Assembly (NCBI GenBank): GCA_963691815.1
Contig: OY829650.1
Coordinates: 35,279,077 to 35,343,076 of the forward strand
DNA: 64,000 nt
Source: Echiichthys vipera
Taxonomy: Eukaryota; Chordata; Actinopteri; Perciformes; Trachinidae
Direction of reading: 5' to 3'
In this document: one piece after another, positions 15,661-30,693 of the stretch
Numbering within the stretch: position 1 is the first letter of the stretch
Layout of the letters: the number at the start of each line of letters is the position of its first letter
The notes under the pieces: generated by a model
The model's database searches: none
Told to the model about the DNA's origin: nothing
What the model saw: only the letters and a program-made list of their open reading frames with translations
Position numbers and translations under genes: made by a program

Positions 15661-17458
15661 TAAACCGACTTAAAACAGACGAAAACACCACAAGAACATG
15701 ACAAAACAACTAAAAACAGATGCAAAACTCCAGAAAAACATGATGAAATGACTAAAAACAGTTAAAAACACCACAAAAACGTGATAAAACAACTATAAAC
15801 AGACGAAACACACCACAAAAACGTGATAAAACGACTAAAAACAAACGCAAGACACCACAAAAACGACTAAAAACAGATGAAAACACCACAGAAAACGTGA
15901 TGAAACGCCTCAAAACAGATGAAAACACTAAAAAACATGAGAAAAAAAGAAATAAAAACTGACGAAAACATCAGAAAAACGTGATGAAATTACTAAAAAC
16001 AGACAAAAACACCACAAAAACGTGTTGAACCGACTTAAAACAGACGAAAACACCACAAGAACATGACAAAACAACTAAAAACAGATGCAAAACTCCAGAA
16101 AAACATGATGAAATGACTAAAAACAGATAAAAACACCACAAAAACGTGATAAAACAACTATAAACAGACGAAACACACCACAAAAACGTGATGAAACGAC
16201 TAAAAACAAACGCAAGACACCACAAAAACGACTAAAAACAGATGAAAAACCACAAAAACGTGATGAAACAACTAAAAACAGATGCAAAACACCACAAAAA
16301 CGTGATGAAACGACTAAAAACAGATGAAAACACCACAAAAACGTGATAAAACAACTAAAAACAGACGAAACACACCACAAAAACGTGATGAAACGACCAA
16401 AAACAGACGCAAGACACCACAAAAATGTGACAAAACGACTAAAAATGGATGAAAACACCACAAAAGCATGACAAAACGACAAAAAAAAGATCAAAACACC
16501 ACAAAAATATGATAAAAAAACTAAAAACAGACGAAAACACCACAAAAACGTGATTAAATGACTGAAAATAGACGCAAGACACCACAAAAACAACTAAAAA
16601 CTGATTAAAATACCACTAGCACTCCACAAAAACATTATGAAACGACTAAAAACAGATGAAAAAACCACAAAAACGTGAAAAAACGACTAAAAACAGATGA
16701 AAACACCACAAAAACATGACAAAACAACTAAAAACAGACGAAAACACCACAAAAACGTGATGAAACGATTAAAAACACACGAATACACCACAAATATGTG
16801 ATGAAACGACTTATAAATGACGCAAGACACCACTAAAACGTGACAAAATGATTAAAAACAGACAACACCACAAAAACATGACAAACCGACTTAAAAAAGA
16901 CGAAAACACCACAAGAACATGACAAAACAACTAAAAACAGATAAAAACACCACAAAAACGTGATAAAACAACTATAAACAGACGAAACACACCACAAAAA
17001 CGTGATGAAACGACTAAAAACAAACGCAAGACACCACAAAAACGACTAAAAACAGATGAAAACACCACAAAAACGTGATGAAACAACTAAAAACAGATGC
17101 AAAACACCACAAAAACGTGATGAAACGACTGAAAACAGATGAAAACACCACAAAAACGTGATAAAACAACTAAAAACAGACGAAACACACCACAAAAACG
17201 TGATGAAACGACCAAAAACAGACGCAAGATACCACAAAAATGTGACAAAACGACTAAAAACGGATGAAAACACCACAAAAACATGACAAAACAACAAAAA
17301 AAAGATCAAAACACCACAAAAATATGGTAAAACAACTAAAAACAGACGAAAACATCACAAAAACGTGATTAAACGACTAAAAATAGACGCAAGACACCAC
17401 AAAAACAACTAAAAACTGATTAAAATACCACTAACACTCCACAAAAACATTATGAAAC
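15661..17458. repeat. Duplicated satellite block B, copy 2
   Basis: This is the second copy of 10655-12451. After its end the array changes to monomers that typify the middle zone (ATTATGCAACGACTTAAAAC, GACATCACTAAAACG, CATGTCAAAACAGCT), so it marks a boundary between two satellite neighbourhoods. Confidence 0.75.
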
Positions 17459-18840
17459 GACTAAAAACAGATGAAAACATCACAAAAACATGATGAAACG
17501 ACTAAAAACAGATGAAAACACCACAAAAACATGTCAAAACAGCTAAAAAAAGACGAAAACACCACAAAAACGTGAAAAAACGATTAAAAACACACAAATA
17601 CACCACAAATATGTGATGAAACGACTTATAAATGACGCAAGACATCACTAAAACGTGACAAAATGATTAAAAACAGACAACACCACAAAAACATGACAAA
17701 ACGACTAAAAACAGACGCAAAACTCCACAAAAACATTATGCAACGACTTAAAACAGATGAAACACACCACAAAAACGTGATAAAACGACTAAAAACAAAC
17801 GCAAGACACCACAAAAACGACTAAAAACAGATGAAAACACCACAAAAACGTGATGAAACAACTTAAAACAGATGCAAGACTCAACAAAAACGTGATGAAT
17901 CGACTAAAAACAGATGAAAACACCACAAAAACGTGATAAAACAACTAAAAACAGATGAAACACACCACAAAAACGTGATGAAACTACCAAAAACAGACGC
18001 AAGACACCAGAAAAATGTGACAAACCGACTAAAAACGGATGAAAACACCACAAAAACATGACAAAACGACAAAAAAAAGATCAAAACACCACAAAAATAT
18101 GATAAAACAACTAAAAACAGACGAAACACACCACAAAAACATGATGAAACGACTAAAATCAGATGTAAACACCAAAAAAACCTGACAAAACGACTAAAAA
18201 CAGATCAAGACTCCAAAAAAATATGACAAAACGACTAAAAACAGACGCAAAACTCCACAAAAACATTATGAAACGACTTAAAACAGATGAAAACACCACA
18301 AAAAAGTGATGAAACGACTTAAAACAAATGAAAACACCACAAAAACGTGAAAACAACTAAAAACAGACGAAACACAACACAAAAACGTGATGAAACGACC
18401 AAAAACAGACGCAAGACACCACAAAAATGTGACAGACTAAAAACAGATGAAAACAGATGAAAACAGCGTAAAAACGTGATGAAACGACTAAAAACAGATG
18501 AAAACACCACAAAAACGTGATGAAATGATTAAAAACACACGAATACACCACAAATATGTGATGAAACGACTTATAAATGACGCAAGACACCACTAAAACG
18601 TGACAAAATGATTAAAAACAGACAACTCCACAAAAACATGACAAACCGACTTAAAACAGACGAAAACACCACAAGAACATGACAAAACAACTAAAAACAG
18701 ATGCAAAACTCCAGAAAAACATGATGAAATGACTAAAAACAGATAAAAACACCACAAAAACGTGATAAAACAACTAAAAACAGACGAAACACACCACAAA
18801 AACGTGATGAAACGACCAAAAACAGACGCAAGACACCACA

Positions 18841-21010
18841 AAAATGTGACAAAACGACTAAAAACGGATGAAAACACCACAAAAACATGACAAAACAACA
18901 AAAAAAAGATCAAAACACCACAAAAATATGGTAAAACAACTAAAAACAGACGAAAACATCACAAAAACGTGATTAAACGACTAAAAATAGACGCAAGACA
19001 CCACAAAAACAACTAAAAACTGATTAAAATACCACTAACACTCCACAAAAACATTATGAAACGACTAAAAACAGATGAAAACATCACAAAAACGTGATGA
19101 AACGACTAAAAACAGATGAAAACACCACAAAAACATGACAAAACAACTAAAAACAGATGAAAACACCACAAAAACGTGATGAAACGATTTAAAACACACG
19201 AATACACCACAAATATGTGATTAAACGACTTATAAATGACGCAAGACATCACTAAAACGTGACAAAATGATTAAAAACAGACAACACCACAAAAACATGA
19301 CAAAACGACTAAAAACAGACGCAAAACTCCACAAAAAAATTATGCAACGACTTAAAACAGATGAAACACACCACAAAAACGTGATAAAACGACTAAAAAC
19401 AAACGCAAGACACCACAAAAACGACTAAAAACAGATGAAAACACCACAAAAACGTGATGAAACAACTAAAAACAGATGCAAGACTCAACAAAAACGTGAT
19501 GAAACGACTAAAAACAGATGAAAACACCACAAAAACGTGATAAAACAACTAAAAACAGACGAAACACACCACAAAAACGTGATGAAACTACCAAAAACAG
19601 ACTTAAGATACCACAAAACTGTGACAAAACGACTAAAAACGGATGAAAACACCACAAAAACATGACAAAACAACAAAAAAAAGATCAAAACACCACAAAA
19701 ATATGGTAAAACAACTAAAAACAGACGAAAACATCACAAAAACGTGATTAAACGACTAAAAATAGACGCAAGACACCACAAAAACAACTAAAAACTGATT
19801 AAAATACCACTAACACTCCACAAAAACATTATGAAACGACTAAAAACAGATGAAAACATCACAAAAACGTGATGAAACGACTAAAAACAGATGAAAACAC
19901 CACAAAAACATGACAAAACAACTAAAAACAGATGAAAACACCACAAAAACGTGATGAAACGATTTAAAACACACGAATACACCACAAATATGTGATTAAA
20001 CGACTTATAAATGACGCAAGACATCACTAAAACGTGACAAAATGATTAAAAACAGACAACACCACAAAAACATGACAAAACGACTAAAAACAGACGCAAA
20101 ACTCCACAAAAACATTATGCAACGACTTAAAACAGATGAAACACACCACAAAAACGTGATAAAACGACTAAAAACAAACGCAAGACACCACAAAAACGAC
20201 TAAAAACAGATGAAAACACCACAAAAACGTGATGAAACAACTAAAAACAGATGCAAGACTCAACAAAAACGTGATGAAACGACTAAAAACAGATGAAAAC
20301 ACCACAAAAACGTGATAAAACAACTAAAAACAGACGAAACACACCACAAAAACGTGATGAAACTACCAAAAACAGACTTAAGATACCACAAAAATGTGAC
20401 AAAACGACTAAAAACGGATGAAAACACCACAAAAACATGACAAAACAACAAAAAAAAGATCAAAACACCACAAAAATATGGTAAAACAACTAAAAACAGA
20501 CGAAAACATCACAAAAACGTGATTAAACGACTAAAAATAGACGCAAGACACCACAAAAACAACTCAAACTGATTAAAATACCACTAACACTCCACAAAAA
20601 CATTATGAAACGACTAAAAACAGATGAAAACATCACAAAAACGTGATGAAACGACTAAAAACAGATGAAAACACCACAAAAACATGTCAAAACAGCTAAA
20701 AACAGACGAAAACACCACAAAAACGTGAAAAAACGATTAAAAACACACAAATACACCACAAATATGTGATGAAACGACTTATAAATGACGCAAGACATCA
20801 CTAAAACGTGACAAAATGATTAAAAACAGACAACACCACAAAAACATGACAAAACGACTAAAAACAGACGCAAAACTCCACAAAAACATTATGCAACGAC
20901 TTAAAACAGATGAAACACACCACAAAAACGTGATAAAACGACTAAAAACAAACGCAAGACACCACAAAAACGACTAAAAACAGATGAAAACACCACAAAA
21001 ACGTGATGAA
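18841..21010. repeat. About 775-bp higher-order repeat, almost three tandem copies
   Basis: The segment repeats at 775 and then 774 bp: the landmark GACTTATAAATGACGCAAG lies near 19228, 20003 and 20777, and ATATGGTAAAACAACT near 18927, 19702 and 20476. Copies differ by single bases (ACAAAACTGTGAC near 19613 against ACAAAAATGTGAC near 20388) and by a CATGTCAAAACAGCT variant only in the third. The same 775 bp spacing returns at about 22540 and 23315, so this unit is the basic period of the middle array. Confidence 0.75.
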
Positions 21011-22878
21011 ACAACTAAAAACAGATAAAAGACTCAACAAAAACGTGATGAAACAACTAAAAACAGATAAAAGACTCAACAAAAACGTGATGAAACGACT
21101 AAAAACAGATGAAAACACCACAAAAACGTGATAAAACAACTAAAAACAGATGAAACACACCACAAAAACGTGATGAAACTACCAAAAACAGACGCAAGAC
21201 ACCAGAAAAATGTGACAAACCGACTAAAAACGGATGAAAACACCACAAAAACATGACAAAACGACAAAAAAAAGATCAAAACACCACAAAAATATGATAA
21301 AACAACTAAAAACAGACGAAACACACCACAAAAACGTGATAAAACGACTAAAAACAAACGCAAGACACCACAAAAACGACTAAAAACAGATGAAAACACC
21401 ACAAAAACGTGATGAAACAACTTAAAACAGATGCAAGACTCAACAAAAACGTGATGAAACGACTAAAAACAGATGAAAACACCACAAAAACGTGATAAAA
21501 CAACTAAAAACAGATGAAACACACCACAAAAACGTGATGAAACTACCAAAAACAGACGCAAGACACCAGAAAAATGTGACAAACCGACTAAAAACGGATG
21601 AAAACACCACAAAAACATGACAAAACGACCAAAAAAAGATCAAAACACCACAAAAATATGATAAAACAACTAAAAACAGACGAAACACACCACAAAAACA
21701 TGATGAAACGACTAAAATCAGATGTAAACACCAAAAAAACCTGACAAAACGACTAAAAACAGATCAAGACTCCAAAAAAATATGACAAAACGACTAAAAA
21801 CAGACGCAAAACTCCACAAAAACATTATGAAACGACTTAAAACAGATGAAAACACCACAAAAAAGTGATGAAACGACTTAAAACAAATGAAAACACCACA
21901 AAAACGTGAAAACAACTAAAAACAGACGAAACACAACACAAAAACGTGATGAAACAACCAAAAACAGACGCAAGACACCACAAAAATGTGACAGACTAAA
22001 AACAGATGAAAACAGATGAAAACAGCGTAAAAACGTGATGAAACGACTAAAAACAGATGAAAACACCACAAAAACGTGATGAAATAATTAAAAACACACG
22101 AATACACCACAAATATGTGATGAAACGACTTATGAATGACGCAAGACACCACTAAAACGTGACAAAATGATTAAAAACAGACAACACCACAAAAACATGA
22201 CAAACCGACTTAAAACAGACGAAAACACCACAAGAACATGACAAAACAACTAAAAACAGATGCAAAACATCACAAAAACGTGATTAAACGACTAAAAATA
22301 GACGCAAGACACCACAAAAACAACTAAAAACTGATTAAAATACCACTAACACTCCACAAAAACATTATGAAACGACTAAAAACAGATGAAAACATCACAA
22401 AAACGTGATGAAACGACTAAAAACAGATGAAAACACCACAAAAACATGTCAAAACAGCTAAAAACAGACGAAAACACCACAAAAACGTGAAAAAACGATT
22501 AAAAACACACAAATACACCACAAATATGTGATGAAACGACTTATAAATGACGCAAGACATCACTAAAACGTGACAAAATGATTAAAAACAGACAACACCA
22601 CAAAAACATGACAAAACGACTAAAAACAGACGCAAAACTCCACAAAAACATTATGCAACAACTTAAAACAGATGAAACACACCACAAAAACGTGATAAAA
22701 CGACTAAAAACAAACGCAAGACACCACAAAAACGACTAAAAACAGATGAAAACACCACAAAAACGTGATGAAACAACTTAAAACAGATGCAAGACTCAAC
22801 AAAAACGTGATGAAACGACTAAAAACAGATGAAAACACCACAAAAACGTGATAAAACAACTAAAAACAGATGAAACAC

Positions 22879-25158
22879 ACCACAAAAACGTGATGAAACG
22901 ACCAAAAACAGACGCAAGATACCACAAAAATGTGACAAAACGACTAAAAACGGATGAAAACACCACAAAAACATGACAAAACAACAAAAAAAAGATCAAA
23001 ACACCACAAAAATATGGCAAAACAACTAAAAACAGACGAAAACATCACAAAAACGTGATTAAACGACTAAAAATAGACGCAAGACACCACAAAAACAACT
23101 ATAAACTGATTAAAATACCACTAACACTCCACAAAAACATTATGAAACGACTAAAAACAGATGAAAACATCACAAAAACGTGATGAAACGACTAAAAACA
23201 GATGAAAACACCACAAAAACATGTCAAAACAGCTAAAAACAGATGAAAACACCACAAAAACGTGAAAAAACGATTAAAAACACACAAATACACCACAAAT
23301 ATGTGATGAAACGACTTATAAATGACGCAAGACATCACTAAAATGTGACAAAATGATTAAAAACAGACAACACCACGAAAACATGACAAAACGACTAAAA
23401 ACAGACGCAAAACTCCACAAAAACATTATGCAACGACTTAAAACAGATGAAACACACCACAAAAACGTGATAAAACGACTAAAAACAAACGCAAGACACC
23501 ACAAAAACGACTAAAAACAGATGAAAACACCACAAAAACGTGATGAAACAACTAAAAACAGATAAAAGACTCAACAAAAACGTGATGAAACAACTAAAAA
23601 CAGATAAAAGACTCAACAAAAACGTGATGAAACGACTAAAAACAGATGAAAACACCACAAAAACGTGATAAAACAACTAAAAACAGATGAAACACACCAC
23701 AAAAACGTGATGAAACTACCAAAAACAGACGCAAGACACCAGAAAAATGTGACAAACCGACTAAAAACGGATGAAAACACCACAAAAACATGACAAAACG
23801 ACAAAAAAAAGATCAAAACACCACAAAAATATGATAAAACAACTAAAAACAGACGAAACACACCACAAAAACATGATGAAACGACTAAAATCAGATGTAA
23901 ACAACAAAAAAACCTGACAAAACGACTAAAAACAGATCAAGACTCCAAAAAAATATGACAAAACGACTAAAAACAGACGCAAAACTCCACAAAAACATTA
24001 TGAAACGACTTAAAACAGATGAAAACACCACAAAAAAGTGATGAAACGACTTAAAACAAATGAAAACACCACAAAAACGTGAAAACAACTAAAAACAGAC
24101 GAAACACAACACAAAAACGTGATGAAACGACCAAAAACAGACGCAAGACACCACAAAAATGTGACAGACTAAAAACAGATGAAAACAGATGAAAACAGCG
24201 TAAAAACGTGATGAAACGACTAAAAACAGATGAAAACACCACAAAAACGTGATGAAATGATTAAAAACACACGAATACACCACAAATATGTGATGAAACG
24301 ACGTATAAATGACGCAAGACACCACTAAAACGTGACAAAATGATTAAAAACAGACAACACCACAAAAACATGACAAACCGACTTAAAACAGACGAAAACA
24401 CCACAAGAACATGACAAAACAACTAAAAACAGATGCAAAACTCCCGAAAAACATGATGAAATGACTAAAAACAGATAAAAACACCACAAAAACGTGATAA
24501 AACAACTATAAACAGACGAAAAACACCACAAAAACGTGATGAAACGACTAAAAACAAACGCAAGACACCACAAAAACGACTAAAAACAGATGAAAACACC
24601 ACAAAAACGTGATGAAACAACTAAAAACAGATGCAAAACACCACAAAACGTGATGAAACGACTAAAAACAGATGAAAACACCACAAAAACGTGATAAAAC
24701 GACTAAAAACAAACGCAAGACACCACAAAAACGACTAAAAACAGATGAAAACACCACAAAAACGTGATGAAACAACTAAAAACAGATGCAAGACTCAACA
24801 AAAACGTGATGAAACGACTAAAAACAGATGAAAACACCACAAAAACGTGATAAAACAACTAAAAACAGATGAAACACACCACAAAAACGTGATGAAACGA
24901 CCAAAAACAGACGCAAGATACCACAAAAATGTGACAAAACGACTAAAAACGGATGAAAACACCACAAAAACATGACAAAACAACAAAAAAAAGATCAAAA
25001 CACCACAAAAATATGGTAAAACAACTAAAAACAGACGAAAACATCACAAAAACGTGATTAAACGACTAAAAATAGACGCAAGACACCACAAAAACAACTA
25101 AAAACTGATTAAAATACCACTAACACTCCACAAAAACATTATGAAACGACTAAAACAG
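22879..25158. repeat. Duplicated satellite block D, copy 1 (partner 30694-32973)
   Basis: This ~2.28 kb matches 30694-32973 at offset 7815. It carries the doubled AACAGATAAAAGACTCAAC monomers (23541 and 23602), the AACAACAAAAAAACCTGAC variant (23901) and the GATGAAAACAGATGAAAAC microduplication (24178). Observed differences include GACGTATAAATG (24302) against GACTTATAAATG (32117), CTCCCGAAAAAC (24441) against CTCCAGAAAAAC (32256), and AACACCAC against AAGACCAC (near 24357/32172). The match ends where a 1265 bp tandem begins in the left copy only. Confidence 0.75.
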
Positions 25159-26516
25159 ACGAAAACATCACAAAAACGTGATTAAACGACTAAAAATAGA
25201 CGCAAGACACCACAAAAACAACTAAAAACTGATTAAAATACCACTAACACTCCACAAAAACATTATGAAACGACTTAAAACAGATGAAAACACCACAAAA
25301 AAGTGATGAAACGACTTAAAACAAATGAAAACACCACAAAAACGTGAAAACAACTAAAAACAGACGAAACACAACACAAAAACGTGATGAAACGACCAAA
25401 AACAGACGCAAGACACCACAAAAATGTGACAGACTAAAAACAGATGAAAACAGATGAAAACAGCGTAAAAACGTGATGAAACGACTAAAAACAGATGAAA
25501 ACACCACAAAAACGTGATGAAATGATTAAAAACACACGAATACACCACAAATATGTGATGAAACGACGTATAAATGACGCAAGACACCACTAAAACGTGA
25601 CAAAATGATTAAAAACAGACAACACCACAAAAACATGACAAACCGACTTAAAACAGACGAAAACACCACAAGAACATGACAAAACAACTAAAAACAGATG
25701 CAAAACTCCCGAAAAACATGATGAAATGACTAAAAACAGATAAAAACACCACAAAAACGTGATAAAACAACTATAAACAGACGAAAAACACCACAAAAAC
25801 GTGATGAAACGACTAAAAACAAACGCAAGACACCACAAAAACGACTAAAAACAGATGAAAACACCACAAAAACGTGATGAAACAACTAAAAACAGATGCA
25901 AAACACCACAAAACGTGATGAAACGACTAAAAACAGATGAAAACACCACAAAAACGTGATAAAACGACTAAAAACAAACGCAAGACACCACAAAAACGAC
26001 TAAAAACAGATGAAAACACCACAAAAACGTGATGAAACAACTAAAAACAGATGCAAGACTCAACAAAAACGTGATGAAACGACTAAAAACAGATGAAAAC
26101 ACCACAAAAACGTGATAAAACAACTAAAAACAGATGAAACACACCACAAAAACGTGATGAAACGACCAAAAACAGACGCAAGATACCACAAAAATGTGAC
26201 AAAACGACTAAAAACGGATGAAAACACCACAAAAACATGACAAAACAACAAAAAAAAGATCAAAACACCACAAAAATATGGTAAAACAACTAAAAACAGA
26301 CGAAAACATCACAAAAACGTGATTAAACGACTAAAAATAGACGCAAGACACCACAAAAACAACTAAAAACTGATTAAAATACCACTAACACTCCACAAAA
26401 ACATTATGAAACGACTAAAACAGACGAAAACATCACAAAAACGTGATTAAACGACTAAAAATAGACGCAAGACACCACAAAAACAACTAAAAACTGATTA
26501 AAATACCACTAACACT
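23987..26516. repeat. Tandem pair of a 1265-bp higher-order repeat
   Basis: Sequence 23987-25251 is followed by 25252-26516 at offset 1265, with the same private variants in both (GACGTATAAATG near 24302 and 25567; CTCCCGAAAAAC near 24441 and 25706). Both copies end in a duplicated ~122 bp piece carrying ATTAAACGACTAAAAATAG and CTGATTAAAATACCACT. Shared private variants mean this duplication happened after block D had diverged from its partner at 30694-32973, where only one copy exists. Confidence 0.8.
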
Positions 26517-29500
26517 CCACAAAAACATTATGAAACGACTAAAACAGATGAAAACATCACAAAAACGTGATGAAACGACTAAAAACAGATGAAAACACCA
26601 CAAAAACATGTCAAAACAGCTAAAAACAGACGAAAACACCACAAAAACGTGAAAAAACGATTAAAAACACACAAATACACCACAAATATGTGATGAAACG
26701 ACTTATAAATGACGCAAGACATCACTAAAATGTGACAAAATGATTAAAAACAGACAACACCACAAAAACATGACAAAACGACTAAAAACAGACGCAAAAC
26801 TCCACAAAAACATTATGCAACGACTTAAAACAGATGAAACACACCACAAAAACGTGATAAAACGACTAAAAACAAACGCAAGACACCACAAAAACGACTA
26901 AAAACAGATGAAAACACCACAAAAACGTGATGAAACACCTAAAAACAGATAAAAGACTCAACAAAAACGTGATGAAACAACTAAAAACAGATAAAAGACT
27001 CAACAAAAACGTGATGAAACGACTAAAAACAGATGAAAACACCACAAAAACGTGATAAAACAACTAAAAACAGATGAAACACACCACAAAAACGTGATGA
27101 AACTACCAAAAACAGACGCAAGACACCAGAAAAATGTGACAAACCGACTAAAAACGGATGAAAACACCACAAAAACATGACAAAACGACAAAAAAAAGAT
27201 CAAAACACCACAAAAATATGATAAAACAACTAAAAACAGACGAAACACACCACAAAAACATGATGAAACGACTAAAATCAGATGTAAACAACAAAAAAAC
27301 CTGACAAAACGACTAAAAACAGATCAAGACTCCAAAAAAATATGACAAAACGACTAAAAACAGACGCAAAACTCCACAAAAACATTATGAAACGACTTAA
27401 AACAGATGAAAACACCACAAAAAAGTGATGAAACGACTTAAAACAAATGAAAACACCACAAAAACGTGAAAACAACTAAAAACAGACGAAACACAACACA
27501 AAAACGTGATGAAACGACCAAAAACAGACGCAAGACACCACAAGAATGTGACAGACTAAAAACAGATGAAAACAGATGAAAACAGCGTAAAAACGTGATG
27601 AAACGACTAAAAACAGATGAAAACACCACAAAAATGTGATGAAATGATTAAAAACACACGAATACACCACAAATATGTGATGAAACGACTTATAAATGAC
27701 GCAAGACACCACTAAAACGTGACAAAATGATTAAAAACAGACAACACCACAAAAACATGACAAACCGACTTAAAACAGACGAAAACACCACAAGAACATG
27801 ACAAAACAACTAAAAACAGATGCAAAACTCCAGAAAAACATGATGAAATGACTAAAAACAGATAAAAACACCACAAAAACGTGATAAAACAACTATAAAC
27901 AGACGAAACACACCACAAAAACGTGATGAAACGACTAAAAACAAACGCAAGACACCACAAAAACGACTAAAAACAGATGAAAACACCACAAAAACGTGAC
28001 AAAACAACTAAAAACAGATGCAAAACACCACAAAACGTGATGAAACGACTAAAAACAGATGAAAACACCACAAAAACGTGATAAAACAACTAAAAACAGA
28101 CGAAACACACCACAAAAACGTGATGAAACGACCAAAAACAGACGCAAGACACCACAAAAATGTGACAAAACGACTAAAAACGGATGAAAACACCACAAAA
28201 ACATGACAAAACAACAAAAAAAAGATCAAAACACCACAAAAATATGGTAAAACAACTAAAAACAGACGAAAACATCACAAAAACGTGATTAAACGACTAA
28301 AAATAGACGCAAGACACCACAAAAACAACTAAAAACTGATTAAAATACCACTAACACTCCACAAAAACATTATGAAACGACTAAAAACAGATGAAAACAT
28401 CACAAAAACGTGATGAAACGACTAAAAACAGATGAAAACACCACAAAAACATGACAAAACAACTAAAAACAGATGAAAACACCACAAAAACGTGATGAAA
28501 CGATTAAAAACACACGAATACACCACAAATATGTGATGAAACGACTTATAAATGACGCAAGACATCACTAAAACGTGACAAAATGATTAAAAACAGACAA
28601 CACCACAAAAACATGACAAAACGACTAAAAACAGACGCAAAACTCCACAAAAACATTATGCAACGACTTAAAACAGATGAAACACACCACAAAAACGTGA
28701 TAAAACGACTAAAAACAAACGCAAGACACCACAAAAACGACTAAAAACAGATGAAAACACCACAAAAACGTGATGAAACAACTAAAAACAGATGCAAGAC
28801 TCAACAAAAACGTGATGAAACGACTAAAAACAGATGAAAACACCACAAAAACGTGATAAAACAACTAAAAACAGACGAAACACACCACAAAAACGTGATG
28901 AAACTACCAAAAACAGACGCAAGACACCAGAAAAATGTGACAAACCGACTAAAAACGGATGAAAACACCACAAAAACATGACAAAACGACAAAAAAAAGA
29001 TCAAAACACCACAAAAATATGATAAAACAACTAAAACAGACGAAACACACCACAAAAACATGATGAAACGACTAAAATCAGATGTAAACACCAAAAAAAC
29101 CTGACAAAACGACTAAAAACAGATCAAGACTCCAAAAAAATATGACAAAACGACTAAAAACAGACGCAAAACTCCACAAAAACATTATGAAACGACTTAA
29201 AACAGATGAAAACACCACAAAAAAGTGATGAAACGACTTAAAACAAATGAAAACACCACAAAAACGTGAAAACAACTAAAAACAGACGAAACACAACACA
29301 AAAACGTGATGAAACGACCAAAAACAGACGCAAGACACCACAAAAATGTGACAGACTAAAAACAGATGAAAACAGCGTAAAAACGTGATGAAACGACTAA
29401 AAACAGATGAAAACACCACAAAAACGTGATGAAACGACTAAAAACACCAATACACCACAAATATGTGATGAAACGACTTATAAATGACGCAAGACACCAC

Positions 29501-30480
29501 TAAAACGTGACAAAATGATTAAAAACAGACAACACCACAAAAACATGACAAAACGACTAAAAACAGACGCAAGACTCCACAAAAACATTATGAAACGACT
29601 TAAAACAGATGAAAACACCACAAAAACGTGATGAAACGACTAAAAACAGATGAATACACCACAAAAACGTGAAAAAACGTCTAAAAACAGATGAAAACAC
29701 CACAAAAATATGATAAAACAACTAAAAACAGACGAAAACACCACAAAAACGTGATTAAACGACTAAAAATAGACGCAAGACACCACAAAAACAACAAAAA
29801 AATGATTAAAATACCACTAACACTCCACAAAAACATTATGAAACGACTAAAAACAGATGAAAACACCACAAAAACGTGATGAAACGACTAAAAACAGATG
29901 AAAACACCACAAAAACATGACAAAACAACTAAAAACAGACGAAAACACCACAAAAACGTGATGAAACGATTAAAAACACACGAATACACCACAAATATGT
30001 GATGAAACGACTTATAAATGACGCAAGACACCACTAAAACGTGACAAAATGATTAAAAACAGACAACACCACAAAAACATGACAAAACTCCACAAAAACA
30101 TTATGCAACGACTTAAAACAGATGAAACACACCACAAAAACATGATAAAACGACTAAAAACAAACGCAAGACACCACAAAAACGACTAAAAACAGATGAA
30201 AACACCACAAAAACGTGATGAAACAACTAAAAACAGATGCAAGACTCAACAAAAACGTGATGTAACGACTAAAAACAGATGAAAACACCACAAAAACGTG
30301 ATAAAACAACTAAAAACAGACGAAACACACCACAAAAACGTGATGAAACTACCAAAAACAGACGCAAGACACCACAAAAATGTGACGAAACAACTAAAAA
30401 CGGATGAAAACACCACAAAAACATGACAAAACGACAAAAAACAGACGAAACACACCACAAAAACATGATGAAACGACTAA
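26415..30480. repeat. Duplicated satellite block E, copy 1 (partner 32841-36906)
   Basis: This ~4.07 kb block recurs at 32841-36906 at a constant offset of 6426 bp and is the largest duplication in the window. Private variants occur in both copies: CACAAGAATGTGACAGAC (27538 and 33964), the GAAACACCTAAAAACAG monomer (26934 and 33360), ACAACAAAAAAATGATT (near 29791 and 36217) and GTGATGTAACGACT (30258 and 36684). A few single-base differences exist, for example CACACCACAAAAACG near 27911 against CACACCTCAAAAACG near 34337. The match ends at about 30480/36906, where AAAAACAGACGC faces AAAATCAAATG. Confidence 0.85.
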
Positions 30481-30693
30481 AAACAGACGCAAAACTCCAC
30501 AAAAACATTATGCAACGACTTAAAACAGATGAAACACACCACAAAAACGTGATAAAACGACTAAAAACAAACGCAAGACACCACAAAAACGACTAAAAAC
30601 AGATGAAAACACCACAAAAACGTGATGAAACAACTTAAAACAGATGCAAGACTCAACAAAAACGTGATGAAACGACTAAAAACAGATGAAAAC

